A stretch of 64,000 nt of DNA from Linum tenue. Lineage: Eukaryota; Streptophyta; Magnoliopsida; Malpighiales; Linaceae. The translations under genes were made by a program, and so were the position numbers. The stretch covers positions 37,659,587-37,723,586 of the forward strand of contig CAMGYJ010000007.1 in the NCBI GenBank assembly GCA_946122785.1, read 5' to 3'. Position 1 is the first letter of the stretch, and the number at the start of each line of letters is the position of its first letter. The notes below the pieces were generated by a model, which did no database searches, was not told the origin of the DNA, and saw nothing but the letters and a program-made list of their open reading frames with translations. This document shows, in pieces, positions 32,208 through 44,579 of this stretch.

Positions 32208-35057
32208 TCAGGGCGGTGCAAGAACAGGTGCCTCCAAGAGCGGATCCACGTCGCTCTTGAGGTACAGCTTCAGGTTGTGGCCATGCACCCGATGGATGCG
32301 ACCACCATCATCAGTCAGCTCGACCTGCCCATCTAGCAAGATGCAGGCGAGCGAGTACCCAGACGGCCAGGGTGGTCGTGGTGCAGGAAGTGGGACCAGC
32401 TCATAGTGGTCTCCACTGTTCTTCCGTGCAGGCTTAACAACCTGCTGCTTCGGCCGCCACTCCTCCTTGAGCTTTTTGTTCGGAGGCGAGGCTGGATGGA
32501 GTGGCGGCGAGGGAATGATAGGAGGGTCCTGCAAAATGAGAGGAGCAGGAGGATACACGACAGGCTCGTGTACCTGATCAGATATGGCATGCACAGGCGT
32601 GACATCAATCATAGCACAGTGATCAAATTCAGTCACAGAAAAAGTAGCCTGTTCATCCCCAGCACGCAAGATCAGTTTACCATCATGCACATCAATTAGT
32701 GCCTTGGCGGTGACAAGAAATGGCCTACCTAGAATCAAAGGCACATCCACATCCTCATGCACATCAAGAATAACGAAATCAACAGGATATGTGAATGCAC
32801 CGACACTGACAAGCAAATCCTCTATGATTCCCCTAGGATGCACGATAGAACGATCAGCTAATTGAATGCTCATCCTAGTAGGGCTGAGTTCACCTAGGTC
32901 TAGCATTTTATACAACTTATATGGCATGACGTTTATGCTAGCGCCTAGGTCCGCCAAGGACTTGCCTACATGCATGCTGCCAATAGTAAGAGGGATAGTG
33001 AAACTCCCTGGGTCTTTTCGCTTCTCGGGCAGCTTGTTCTGCAAGATGGCAGAACACTCCTCGCTCAGCATCACTGTCGAAAGGTCCCCAAGTTTCTTCT
33101 TGTTGGTGCAGATATCTTTCATGAACTTGGCATACTTGGGCATCTTCGACAGTGCCTCCATGAACGGTATGCTGATGTTGAGCTGCTTCAACATTGCCAT
33201 GAACTTGGCAAACTCAGTCTCCAGCTTGTCTTTGTGTAGGCGAGTGGGGAAGGGAAGCTGGGGTACATGCTCCTTAACCACTGGTTGTGGCTTGGGAGCA
33301 GGGGCTTCCTTCTCCACCCGCACTTCTGCATCGTCGGCTGGAAGTGCTAAAGCAGGTAGTGGTTCCTCCTGTCTAGCCGGGACAGGATCAGCAGATATGA
33401 CTTTACCGCTCCTGTTAAAAATGGCATCCAGCTGCTGATGCTGATGAGGATCTCGAGGATTCGGAACAGTGGTGGCAGGCAGAGTCCCCGGTGCCCTGGT
33501 AGTGTTTTGGCGGGCCAAGATGCCCACCTGGGTCTGCAGATCCTGCAAAATGACACCCTGGTTCCGCTGACCTGCCTCCAGTGATGTGATAGCAGCCTGA
33601 GTGCTAGTCATGAATGAAGCTAGAATGTTTTCCAGCTTCGTCATCCTGTCATCTGGGGCCGGAGCTGCTGGTGGCTCAGCAAACTGGCGCTGGGTCTACT
33701 GGAATGGCTGGCCCTGCCTAGGCTGGTAGGGCTGCTGCTGTGGGTCTGGCCCCTGGCGAGCCTGGGAGGGCTGCCTCTGCGGAAAACCACCTGCTGGTGC
33801 TGGGAAACCAGGTGGTTTAGTGGTGTTGCTGCTCTAGGCGAAGTTGGGATGTTGGCGCCACCCCTCACTATATGTGCTACTGTATGGATCGAAGCGCCTC
33901 GCATTGGCGATGAAAGCCAACTGCTCCTGGGGTGTGGTAGACTCCCTCATAGCCTGGCAGTCCTCCACGAGGTGGTTGGAGCTCTCACACCACTGACATT
34001 GAGCTACGGGAGGTGTAGCCAAACCTCTGCCCGGAATAAGACTGTTGGGCTGCTTCAATGTCTGCACCAGCTCAGCTACTTGCTGCTCGAGCCCGGATCT
34101 GGTCTCCATGGCGTGCACACCACGGTCCCGGGACTGTCTGCCTCGGCTACCCTGTCCCCAAGAATGATCTCTGGCAGCCAAAGTACTGATCATCTGGTTC
34201 AGCTCGGGTGGAGTCTTGGTAAGAATGTCCCCTCGTGGGCATAGAGACTCAATAACCCTCTGGCTATCTGGAGAGAGGGCACTGTAGAAATTCCCCACTG
34301 TGAAAGCATCGCTAAAGCCATGATGGGGACACTGCCAGAAGTATCCCATGTACCGCTCCCAAGCATCACGAAGTGACTCATCTGGCTCTTGGCGGAAGTG
34401 AGTGATCTCCCGCTAAATCTCTGTAGTCTTCGATGCCGGATAATACCTGTGCACGAACTTGTCAGCCAGATCGTCCCAAGAGGTGATGGACAATGGGGGC
34501 TGGGTCTCCAACCACCTCTTAGCATTCCCCGCCAGAGAATGGGGGAAGAGATGAAGGCGGATCGCATCATCGGGGACACCATTCAGCTTGAACCCGTTCG
34601 TCAACTGCAGAAAACGGGAAAGATGCACCCTGGCCTCCTCATTCTTCAAGCCATGGAACTGGATCGAGGATGTGATGAGTTGAATCCAGCATGGCTTGAT
34701 CTCGAAGTTGTTTGCTGGAATAGGCGGGTAGAGGATGACCGGGCGGATGTAAGCAATCCGAGGAGTATAGTAGTACTCCAAGGTGGGACCCGGCTGCGGT
34801 GGATGATGAACTCCATGATCCTGGGGTATGGGGTTGTTCCCCAGGACCTGATTCACCGGGGGAACCTGCTGAGGATTCCCTTAGTGCGGATTGTAGTCTC
34901 TGTCCATCCCGTGCTCTTCTTCAGAATCGCTACTCAAGTGGTCGTCTATGCGCTCTTCTGTAGCCAGTCTAGCTCGCTGTTGACTCCTGAGCTGGCGAAA
35001 GGTGCGTTCAATCTCTGGATTCAACGGCAGTAAACCTCCCGACTGGCTACGGGTCAT
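32208..35057 (-). pseudogene. Athila-type gag-protease frame with four stop codons
   Basis: One reading frame of 950 codons from ATG at 35055-35057 (MTRSQSGGLLPLNPEIERTF). It contains a gag core (DDLADKFVHRYYP, RQEPDESLRDAWERY, CPHHGF), a CCHC finger CQWCESSNHLVEDC near 33950-33990, and an aspartic protease with DLGAS at 32937-32951, QLADRS and ILGRPFL. The tail, with VHGHNLKLYL, resembles the extreme C-terminus of Athila pol, so polymerase and integrase seem to have been lost by an in-frame deletion. Stops interrupt the frame at 34881-34883 (TAA), 34413-34415, 33834-33836 and 33696-33698 (all TAG). No frameshift was found. Alternatives: recent decay, or a copy always amplified in trans. Confidence 0.88.
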
Positions 35058-35174
35058 GCACTACCTGCACACACTGAAGCAAGAAAACCCGTGAAGGCAC
35101 AATTGGGACAAAGAAAACAAAGCAAAAAGAAAAGCTAAATTAACAGAAATCACTTTTCTTCAGCAACCTAGCCG

Positions 35175-35192
35175 TCCCCGGCAACGGCGCCA
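35175..35192 (-). other. primer binding site, tRNA-Asp type
   Basis: Minus-strand TGGCGCCGTTGCCGGGGA, six bases from the inner end of the 5-prime LTR. Identical to 14965-14982. Confidence 0.92.
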
Positions 35193-35350
35193 AAAACTTG
35201 CCTCGACTCTACTGTCACTCCAGGAATTGGCCAAGTGTAACCACTCCCTAAAGCGTAGTATAGCGGGTTTAGGTTTATATGTCAACCCAAGTCCTAGATC
35301 TGATGACTACTCAGTGAATTCTTGTTATCTAGCAATGAAACTGGATTGCA

Positions 35351-37541
35351 TGTAACATCCCAAACCCGGGATATTAAATTTAATTGGTTCGATAATTGGG
35401 ATAATGTTTTTCCCAATTATATCGGAGACTCAACGCCAAAAACCGAAGGAACGAACGAGAATTGAAGTGGGCTGGAGGAAGGAATTAACCGGTCGAACCA
35501 GAAAATTATAACCGGCCGGGTATATTTCCAAAATACCCGACCGGGTATTTTAGTGGCCCGACCGGGTATTAAGTTAGGTCAGACCGGGTTTAATTTCTCA
35601 AAATACCCGATCGGGTATTAAGTTAGGTCAGACCGGGTATTTAGGCCGGTCCGACCGGGGATCTTTTTACCTAACTAATATTATTTTTTTATAAAACCCG
35701 GTCTGAACCCAAAATACCCGACCGGGTATTTGGACCGGGTTTTGTGACCAACCAGCCTATAAAAGGAGGAAGAATGGCCAGCTGTCATTCACACCAAAAA
35801 TTCGTATAAACGGAGTTAGAGAGAGAGAGGGCAGTTCTAGAGAGAGAGAGAGGGTGACGAGCAAGAGCTCCCGGGTGATCTAGGTCGGTCTTCAACAGCT
35901 GTGCAGAGTCGAGATTTCGTCATAAATCAGGTGTGTGGACCCTGCGGTGAATAGGCGGTGTTTTACTACGTGCTATATGTTTGATATTGAAATATAGCCC
36001 AGGATTTAACGAAGATAAAATGAAGATGTCGTTATTATGATTTAGAGTACTCGAGTAGAATTGGATGATTCAAAATCGAGTATTTGGAATTTACGATTTT
36101 GTAATTGATCCCTACGAATCGTGAATTCCCTTGAGACTTCGTTGAAATGATTTCAATAATTCATGACGTGATATCAGGCCATGAGTTAGGTGAGAATTTG
36201 AATAATGGACAGCTACCATGGGAGAATTCTGTCTAGGCTAGTGGTTTTTAATTGAGACCTTCGTGGTACTCTTCCACTTACCTGAGAATTCACCCGGTGA
36301 AATCTTTTGGGAATATGGTTGTAAGAAGTGTACTACGAGTAGTGGCACTCATTCCTTTTCTCGGAGTTTTTACTACGGCGGGTCCGTCTTTCAAATTAAA
36401 TGGTTATCGAACCATGTACGAGGTTTCAAACCGTCCACCTTATACGTGGATTGTGCGATAACGATATTGTTTGCGAACGATTTTCTACTCGATAATTGAA
36501 TGGATGATTTGATGAAATTTGGTATGCATGATATGGCATAGACTTGGTAATTACACCAAGATCGATTGAGAAGGATGATTATGATATTGAGATTATGATG
36601 AGAATGATGATTTTGTATGATGATCATATAATCACATAGACTTAGAAAGGGCCTATGACCTACCCCTATGAGATCGATTGAGCTGCGGTTCTATCGATCG
36701 GGCTGCGGTCCAAATGAAAGGATTTATGATGATCCTACCTATGAGACCGTTTGGACTGCGGGCCAAACGAGAGGATTTATGATAATCCTTGAGATGATGA
36801 GATGGTGGTTTATTATAACCACTGAGATGATGAGGCTCGAGCGGGGTGGGCGTATGGTGACCTTGGCGCCCAAATTAATAAAATGGGAATGCATTACACT
36901 TGCATATTGTTTGGATATTGGATGCTAGGTTGAGAAATATATTAGGTTGAGACTTCAACCTAGATGCCATGATTAGGTGGTTAATCGATTGATGTGGAAA
37001 AGTATCCATAGACTTCGCCGTGTAGGAGGGAACAGCGCCACCACTCAGCTAAATTAGCTAGCTGATCCACTCCCCTTTTGTGTTCAGATCCGCAGCAGAG
37101 GAATTGAGCTTGGACGTTGGAGCTGTGCAACTGTTACTCCATCATGAGGTAGCGGACGATTGGTCGGAGGAGAGCTTTTACCTATGTTTTGTATTTAAAA
37201 CAATTACCCTAAACATGTATTATGTTGGATTTGATTGCATCGAGCTTGATAGTTTGAGTCATTATGATTTATGGATTGTACCAAAGCATGTAAGAGGGAG
37301 ATTTGAGTTAATGTTCGGATTTGAGGTCAGGAGTTGGATATTGTACAATAAATGAGTTTGGATATTAATAAACGTGTTGATTTGAGATATATACATATAT
37401 ATGGGCTCAGCTCGAGTTATGTTAGTAAACGAAAGTTGCATATGTGTTGAATGAGGAGTTAATACGTAACCCCGTTAGGATTTTCCGCTGCGCGGTTGAA
37501 CCAGTGGTTCGACCCAAGAGATTTTAGGGTGGGGTGTTACA
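35351..37541 (+). repeat. 5-prime LTR of the chromovirus
   Basis: 2191 bp, from TGTAACATCCC to GGTGTTACA. U3 has at least five GACCGGGTATT palindromic repeats (35515-35750). Short open frames in the distal 1.4 kb recur identically in the other LTR and are LTR sequence, not genes. Confidence 0.95.
35758..35765 (+). promoter_or_regulatory. TATA box of the chromovirus 5-prime LTR
   Basis: TATAAAAG just after the palindromic repeats. It is followed by GGAGGAAGAA, two GA-repeat tracts (35818-35855) and GTGACGAGCAAGAGCTCCC. The equivalent block lies on the minus strand in the gag-protease element's LTRs. Confidence 0.75.
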
Positions 37542-37543
37542 GC

Positions 37544-37556
37544 TGGTATCAGAGCC
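37544..37556 (+). other. primer binding site, initiator tRNA-Met type
   Basis: TGGTATCAGAGCC, two bases after the LTR. This is complementary to the 3-prime end of initiator tRNA-Met, as used by most plant Ty3/gypsy chromoviruses and copia elements. It differs in kind from the tRNA-Asp site of the host element. Confidence 0.92.
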
Positions 37557-37885
37557 TGGTTAGCCTTCTGCATTATAGGTATGTTACTTCCACCCCTGAG
37601 GATTAGCTACCCTTAGCAAGGGAGAAGTACTCCATACCCGTACTTGCACTAGCCTAGCTGGGGACTGAAACATGATTATGTGTGCATAGTCTGAGTCAGT
37701 TGCATCATTTTGAAAAGGTATTTATGTATTTTTGAATGAGATGGGAAAAGAGTTCCTATAGTTTTATTTAAACCTACCTTTTAAAACGAGAACTAAAAAT
37801 TGATTTTTTCCTCCTCCATAGTAACCAATCGGAGCATAACAGCTACGCACCTCCAGCTGGGAATCCCCAAGGAACGGGAGTGACA

Positions 37886-40800
37886 ATGGAAGTATTGTGG
37901 AAAAACCGTCTACGCGAATTCAAAGGGGAGTCGACAGATCCCCAAGAAACCGTTGACTGGCTTAGAGAGACGGACGTACAATTTGATTACCTCCGTTACA
38001 ACGAGAGGCAGAGACTGGAAGCATCAATAATGCTTTTAAAAGGACATGCCCTGCGTTGGTGGAAATCTCAACAGGCTGGAGCAACCTTTCCACCAACCAT
38101 CTCATATCAGGAATTCATGGTCTCCTTCAAGAATGCCTTCTTCCCTCGACAATGGCTGAATCAGAAAAGGCGAGAGTTTGACAATCTGAAGCAAGGAGAT
38201 AACACCGTCATAGCTTACTACTTGCGGTTCTTTGAACTCTCCGAATGGTTCGATATCGAGGAGGATCGGGAGAGGAGGCTAGCTGAACAATTCCTTGATG
38301 GTCTTCGACCAAACATTAAGGAGGGCGTATCTTCGGGAGACATGACCGACCTGACCAGTATCAAACAGGCTGCATTAAGGAGAGAATGCATAGAGGATGA
38401 AAAGAAGCAAGCATGGAGAGAGAAGGGCGAAAAGAGGAAGTCACACACCCAGCCTTCACAATCAGCTGGAAATCACATGGCTCGAAGTTTTAACCAAACC
38501 TACAGCGAGCAAGGCATTGCACGTTCAACTATACGTGCCAACGCTGGACCTGCCAGGTACCCGCCTTGCCAAATTTGCGGGAGGATGCACACGGGGGCGT
38601 GCAGAATGGCGTCCCAATCTATGGGCATTATATGTTACACTTGTGGTCAACCTGGACACAAGAGTTATCATTGTCCTTCCAGTCGTGCTACACTTGCGCA
38701 GTCAGTGGGATCTGTGCAAGGACCAGGAGCTCCGCCTGGGAGCGGGACAAGAAGGGGAAGTCAAGGTGGCAACAACAACTTTAGAGGGACTGGAGCAAAT
38801 GTTTATCCGCTGGGAAATCAAGGGTCCCAAACAGGAGGACAAGGAGCGGGAACACAAGCACAGGGCAGAGTTTTTGCTCTTACTCGTGGTGCTGCTGAGA
38901 CCGCTCCAGATGTGGTCACCGGTACGATCTCTTTTATGGGCCAGAATTTATATGCATTGTTCGATACTGGATCGTCGCACTCCTTCATATCAGAGAAGTG
39001 TGCATCAAAATTTCCTATTATGCCGGGAAAGCTGAGTACCAGTTTAGGTGTACGAACACCTCTGGGTACTTCAGTAAGGGTAGACCGAATTCTACCCAAT
39101 TGTTGCATTAAGATAAAAGAAGTAAAGTTGGAGGCAGAATTAATTATCCTGCCTTTCAACGAATTTGATGTCATACTTGGCATGGACTGGCTATCTCGAC
39201 ACGGAGCTGTGTTGGATTGCCAGAAGAAGGAAGTGCGTCTATTTGACGAACTTGGAAAACAAATCGTGTTCCAAGGCTTAAGGAGGAGAGAGTCCGAACC
39301 AATGGGCTTGATCTCGGCAATGGAAGCATGCGCTTTGGTGAGAGAAGGATGTCAAGCATTCCTCGTCCAAGTGGAGACAAAGAAGGAGGAAAAGCTGGAG
39401 GAAGTCAAGGTCGTAAATGAATTTCAGGATGTATTTCCTGATGATCTCCCCGGAGTCCCCATAGAACGAGAGGTGGATTTTAACATCGAGTTAGTACCTG
39501 GTACTGCTCTGATTTCAATTCCACCATACAGAATGGCGCCAGTAGAACTAAAAGAACTCAAGGAACAGTTGCAAGAACTGTTAGACAAAGGATTCATACG
39601 ACCCAGTACTTCACCTTGGGGAGCACCGGTCTTGTTCGTGAAGAAGAAGGATGGCTCTATGCGAATGTGCATAGACTACAGGAGGTTGAACAAAGCAACG
39701 GTCAAGAATCGATACTCGTTACCTCGTATTGATGATCTTTTTGATCAATTACAAGGGGCCTCAGTCTTTTCCAAAATTGACTTGAGATCTGGGTATCATC
39801 AACTAAAAGTGGAAGAAAGTACAATACCGTTGACTGCCTTCCGAACAAGATATGGGCATTACGAATTTCTGGTCATGCCGTTTGGACTCACAAATGCTCC
39901 AGCAGTATTCATGGCTCTCATGAACAAGGTTTTCCATGAATACCTTGACAAATTCGTCATAGTATTCATCGATGACATCCTCATTTATTCAAAGAATGAG
40001 GAAGAACATGCAGAGCATTTGAGACTGGTATTACACACTCTACGGGAAGAGAAGTTGTATGCCAAGTTCTCAAAATGTGAATTTTGGATCAAGGAAGTTC
40101 TATTCTTAGGACACGTGGTATCGGGAAGAGGAGTAGAAGTCGACCCTAAGAAGATTGAAGCAGTAGTAAACTGGTCCCCACCCAAAGAAGTACCACAGTT
40201 ACGTAGCTTTCTGGGATTGGCAGGCTACTATCGCCGATTTGTGGAAGGTTTCTCCAAAATAGCCTCACCATTGACAAAATTGTTGAGGAAAGAAACCCGA
40301 TATGTCTGGTCGGAAGAATGCCAGCAAAGTTTTGAAGAACTTAAACGAAAACTTACTTCTGCCCCTATACTGACATTGCCAGTAGGAGGGGAGTATGTCG
40401 TTCATAGTGATGCTTCGTATCAAGGCTTGGGTTGCGTTCTGATGCAAAACGGGAAAGTAATTGCCTACGCCTCGAGACAATTGAGACCCCATGAAGTGAA
40501 CTACCCAACTCATGATCTGGAATTAGCAGCTGTGGTGTTTGCGTTGAAATTATGGAGGCATTACCTTTATGGTGAGACCTTCAAAATTATGACCGACCAC
40601 AAAAGTCTAAAATACCTCATGGATCAAAAAGAGTTGAATGGTAGACAAAGGCGATGGGTAGAGTTACTCAAGGACTACGACTGCACCATCAATTACCACC
40701 CTGGTAAGGCGAATGTCGTTGCTGATGCTTTGAGTCGTAGAGAAAGACTACCAACTCTGGTGGAAATGAGGGCCCTGGGTGTGGAGATACAAGTTGAGAA

Positions 40801-42292
40801 TATCACCACCCTGGTTGCACATCTAAGTATTCGACCGATTTTGCACGATCGAATCAGGATGGGGCAATTAGAAGATCCAGAGTGCATAAAAGCACGAGAG
40901 AATATCGAAGCAGGCAATGGAAATGGGTATGCGTTGGAAGAAGGCATACTCAAGATGAATGGACGAATGTGGGTACCGAAAGTGAAGGAGTTAAAAAGAG
41001 ATATCTTGGAAGAAGCACACTCCTCACTTTATGCCATGCACCCGGGGACGACAAAAATGTACAATACCATCAAACCACATTTTTGGTGGCACGGAATGAA
41101 ACGAGAGGTTGCGGAGTATGTTCAATCATGTCTTATATGTCAAAAGACAAAGGCTGAACATCGTGCCCCGGCTGGACTCCTGCAACCACTGCCCTTACCA
41201 GAATGGAAGTTTGAGAAAATAACCATGGACTTTGTGACTGGATTCCCACCCACCAGGAGTGGTAAAGATGCTGTTTGGGTAATCGTGGATCGGATGACAA
41301 AAGTCAGCCACTTCATCCCAATACGGTTTAAGCCAAGCATGGAGGAGCTAGCGAGACTCTACATAGCACATGTGGTGCGGTTACATGGAGTACCTGTATC
41401 CATTGTGTCAGATAGAGACCCTAGTTTCACCTCCCACTTCTGGAAGAGTTTGCATGAAGCGATGGGGACAAAACTCAACTTCTCAACTGCATATCATCCC
41501 CAAACAGACGGTCAATCGGAAAGGACGATCCTAACTCTGGAGGAAATTTTACGAACTTGCATGATGGAAGTGGAAGTAACTTGGACCGATTTACTACCGA
41601 TGGTAGAGTTTGCTTACAATAACTCATACCACAGTAGTATTCAGGTTGCTCCTTTTGAAGCTCTTTATGGCAGGAAGTGTCGTACACCTCTATGTTGGGA
41701 TATAGAAGGCACCCGAGTTCTTTCCGGACTGGAAATGATTCAAGAAACTGCGGATAAGGTCAAAGTGATCAAAGAGAGACTGCGAGTAGCTCAAGATCGC
41801 CAGAAACTTTATGCCGACGGAAGAGCTCGGGAAGTAAGTTATGATGTGGGAGAAAAAGTGTTCTTAAAGGTATCACCATGGAAGGGATTAATGAGGTTTG
41901 GAAAGAAAGGAAAATTGGCACCTCGTTACATCGGCCCCTATGACATTATTGCCAAAATCGGGCCAGTAGCGTACAGACTTGAGTTACCTACTGAGTTTGA
42001 GAAGATTCACAATGTTTTTCACGTGAGTATGTTGAAGAAGTATCATGTGGACCCCTCTCATGTCATACAACAAGAAGAAGTGATTCTGGAACCTGATCTG
42101 ACTTACGAAGAAAGGCCAGTGAGTATCGTGGACCAACAGATACGAGTGCTGAGGAACAAACGCATTCCGATGCTTAAAGTCATTTGGAGAAATCACGAGG
42201 GAGAAGCGGCAACTTGGGAGACTGAAGAAAGTATGAGGAAGAAATACCCCGAGTTAGTTGAAGTATACTCTACGAATATGCCTCCCAACTAA
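37886..42292 (+). CDS. chromovirus gag-pol polyprotein, intact
   Basis: 1468 residues, no stop or frameshift. Starting at the first in-frame ATG (37886): a gag core (about 1-180), a CCHC knuckle [14 protein letters not shown] near 249, an aspartic protease [11 protein letters not shown] with catalytic D near 360, and a reverse transcriptase with FIDDILIYS around 696. RNase H follows (first D near 842). Integrase has an HHCC zinc site beginning near H1052 and core residues D1115, D1176 and E1212. A GPY/F module ([20 protein letters not shown]) lies near 1347 and a short chromodomain-like end ([14 protein letters not shown]) near 1431. All catalytic positions visible are kept. An earlier frame extends upstream without ATG, so the true gag start could lie slightly earlier. 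Confidence 0.95.
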   Translation: MEVLWKNRLREFKGESTDPQETVDWLRETDVQFDYLRYNERQRLEASIMLLKGHALRWWKSQQAGATFPPTISYQEFMVSFKNAFFPRQWLNQKRREFDNLKQGDNTVIAYYLRFFELSEWFDIEEDRERRLAEQFLDGLRPNIKEGVSSGDMTDLTSIKQAALRRECIEDEKKQAWREKGEKRKSHTQPSQSAGNHMARSFNQTYSEQGIARSTIRANAGPARYPPCQICGRMHTGACRMASQSMGIICYTCGQPGHKSYHCPSSRATLAQSVGSVQGPGAPPGSGTRRGSQGGNNNFRGTGANVYPLGNQGSQTGGQGAGTQAQGRVFALTRGAAETAPDVVTGTISFMGQNLYALFDTGSSHSFISEKCASKFPIMPGKLSTSLGVRTPLGTSVRVDRILPNCCIKIKEVKLEAELIILPFNEFDVILGMDWLSRHGAVLDCQKKEVRLFDELGKQIVFQGLRRRESEPMGLISAMEACALVREGCQAFLVQVETKKEEKLEEVKVVNEFQDVFPDDLPGVPIEREVDFNIELVPGTALISIPPYRMAPVELKELKEQLQELLDKGFIRPSTSPWGAPVLFVKKKDGSMRMCIDYRRLNKATVKNRYSLPRIDDLFDQLQGASVFSKIDLRSGYHQLKVEESTIPLTAFRTRYGHYEFLVMPFGLTNAPAVFMALMNKVFHEYLDKFVIVFIDDILIYSKNEEEHAEHLRLVLHTLREEKLYAKFSKCEFWIKEVLFLGHVVSGRGVEVDPKKIEAVVNWSPPKEVPQLRSFLGLAGYYRRFVEGFSKIASPLTKLLRKETRYVWSEECQQSFEELKRKLTSAPILTLPVGGEYVVHSDASYQGLGCVLMQNGKVIAYASRQLRPHEVNYPTHDLELAAVVFALKLWRHYLYGETFKIMTDHKSLKYLMDQKELNGRQRRWVELLKDYDCTINYHPGKANVVADALSRRERLPTLVEMRALGVEIQVENITTLVAHLSIRPILHDRIRMGQLEDPECIKARENIEAGNGNGYALEEGILKMNGRMWVPKVKELKRDILEEAHSSLYAMHPGTTKMYNTIKPHFWWHGMKREVAEYVQSCLICQKTKAEHRAPAGLLQPLPLPEWKFEKITMDFVTGFPPTRSGKDAVWVIVDRMTKVSHFIPIRFKPSMEELARLYIAHVVRLHGVPVSIVSDRDPSFTSHFWKSLHEAMGTKLNFSTAYHPQTDGQSERTILTLEEILRTCMMEVEVTWTDLLPMVEFAYNNSYHSSIQVAPFEALYGRKCRTPLCWDIEGTRVLSGLEMIQETADKVKVIKERLRVAQDRQKLYADGRAREVSYDVGEKVFLKVSPWKGLMRFGKKGKLAPRYIGPYDIIAKIGPVAYRLELPTEFEKIHNVFHVSMLKKYHVDPSHVIQQEEVILEPDLTYEERPVSIVDQQIRVLRNKRIPMLKVIWRNHEGEAATWETEESMRKKYPELVEVYSTNMPPN

Positions 42293-42398
42293 TGCTCGTT
42301 GTATTAAATCGACAATGTCGATGATGTATCGAATTTATGAATAAAAAGTCGGAAGAGACTTTGATCATGCTATCTGATTTCGGGGACGAAATCCAATT

Positions 42399-42412
42399 AA
42401 GGAGGGGAGAGT
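42399..42412 (+). other. polypurine tract of the chromovirus
   Basis: AAGGAGGGGAGAGT directly before the right LTR. Confidence 0.9.
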
Positions 42413-44579
42413 TGTAACATCCCAAACCCGGGATATTAAATTTAATTGGTTCGATAATTGGGATAATGTTTTTCCCAATTATATAGGAGACTCAACGCCA
42501 AAAACCGAAGGAACGAACGAGAATTGAAGTGGGCTGGAGGAAGGAATTAACCGGTCGAACCAGAAAAATATAACCGGCCGGGTATTTTAGTGGCCCGACC
42601 GGGTATTAAGTTAGGTCAGACCGGGTTTAATTTCTCAAAATACCCGACCGGGTATTAAGTTAGGTCAGACCGGGTATTTCGGCCGGTCCGACCGGGGATC
42701 TTTTTACCTAACTAATATTATTTTTTTATAAAACCCGGTCTGAACCCAAAATACCCGACCGGGTATTTGGACCGGGTTTTGTGACCAACCAGCCTATAAA
42801 AGGAGGAAGAATGGCCAGCTGTCATTCACACCAAAAATTCGTATAAACGGAGTTAGAGAGAGAGAGGGCAGTTCTAGAGAGAGAGAGAGGGTGACGAGCA
42901 AGAGCTCCCGGGTGATCTAGGTCGGTCTTCAATAGCTGTGCAGAGTCGAGATTTCGTCATAAATCAGGTGTGTGGACCCTGCGGTGAATAGGCGGTGTTT
43001 TACTACGTGTTATATGTTTAATATTGAAATATAGCCCAGGATTTAACGAAGATAAAATGAAGATGTCGTTATTATGATTTAGAGTACTCGAGTAGAATTG
43101 GATGATTCAAAATCGAGTATTTGGAATTTACGATTTTGTAATTGATCCCTACGAATCGTGAATTCCCTTGAGACTTCGTTGAAATGATTTCAATAATTCA
43201 TGACGTGATATCAGGCCATGAGTTAGGTGAGAATTTGAATAATGGACAGCTACCATGGGAGAATTCTGTCTAGGCTAGTGGTTTTTAATTGAGACCTTCG
43301 TGGTACTCTTCCACTTACCTGGGAATTCACCCGGTGAAATCTTTTGGGAATATGGTTGTAAGAAGTGTACTACGAGTAGTGACACTCATTCCTTTTCTCG
43401 GAGTTTTTACTACGGCGGGTCCGTCTTTCAAATTAAATGGTTATCGAACCATGTACGAGGTTTCAAACCGTCCACCTTATACGTGGATTGTGCGATAACG
43501 ATATTGTTTGCGAACGATTTTCTACTCGATAATTGAATGGATGATTTGATGAAATTTGGTATGCATGATATAGCATAGACTTGGTAATTACACCAAGATC
43601 GATTGAGAAGGATGATTATGATATTGAGATTATGATGAGAATGATGTTTTTGTATGATGATCATATAATCACATAGACTTAGAAAGGGCCTATGACCTAC
43701 CCCTATGAGATCGATTGAGCTGCGGTTCTATCGATCGGGCTGCGGTCCAAATGAAAGGATTTATGATGATCCTACCTATGAGACCGTTTGGACTGCGGGC
43801 CAAACGAGAGGATTTATGATAATCCTTGAGATGATGAGATGGTGGTTCATTATAACCACTGAGATAATGAGGCTCGAGCGGGGTGGGCGTATGGTGACCT
43901 TGGCGCCCAAATTAATAAAATGGGAATGCATTACACTTGCATATTGTTTGGATATTGGATGCTAGGTTGAGAAATATATTAGGTTGAGACTTCAACCTAG
44001 ATGCCATGATTAGGTGGTTAATCGATTGATGTGGAAAAGTATCCATAGACTTCGCCGTGTAGGAGGGAACAGCGCCACCACTCAGCTAAATTAGTTAGCT
44101 GATCCACTCCCCTTTTGTGTTCAGATCCGCAGCAGAGGAATTGAGCTTGGACGTTGGAGCTGTGCAACTGTTACTCCATCATGAGGTAGCGGACGATTGG
44201 TCGGAGGAGAGCTTTTACCTATGTTTTGTATTTAAAACAATTACCCTAAACATGTATTATGTTGGATTTGATTGCATCGAGCTCGATAGTTTGAGTCATT
44301 ATGATTTATGGATTGTACCAAAGCATGTAAGAGGGAGATTTGAGTTAATGTTCGGATTTGAGGTCAGGAGTTGGATATTGTACAATAAATGAGTTTGGAT
44401 ATTAATAAACGTGTTGATTTGAGATATATACATATATATGGGCTCACCTCGAGTTATGTTAGTAAACGAAAGTTGCATATGTGTTGAATGAGGAGTTAAT
44501 ACGTAAACCCCGTTAGGATTTTCCGCTGCGCGGTTGAACCAGTGGTTCGACCCAAGAGATTTTAGGGTGGGGTGTTACA
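42413..44579 (+). repeat. 3-prime LTR of the chromovirus
   Basis: 2167 bp, about 99 percent like the left LTR by hand count. It lacks one 25-base palindromic unit in U3. TATA box TATAAAAG at 42795-42802. Confidence 0.95.

Larger units (their letters stand above)
35351..44579 (+). mobile_element. complete Tekay/Del-type Ty3/gypsy chromovirus
   Basis: 9229 bp with LTRs 35351-37541 and 42413-44579, an initiator-Met-type primer site, one unbroken gag-pol frame and a polypurine tract. It is flanked by the duplication TTGCA (35346-35350 and 44580-44584). The LTRs differ at about 16 substitutions over 2165 aligned bases by hand count, plus a 25-base unit missing in the right LTR. The lineage call rests on the 2.2-kb LTRs, the primer site, [15 protein letters not shown] in reverse transcriptase and the C-terminal chromodomain. 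It is inserted in the 5-prime LTR of the gag-protease element. Confidence 0.95.

Noticed and set aside
36252..37355. Short plus-strand frames repeated at 43289-44392
   Set aside because: Identical positions in the two chromovirus LTRs. They are LTR sequence without protein motifs.
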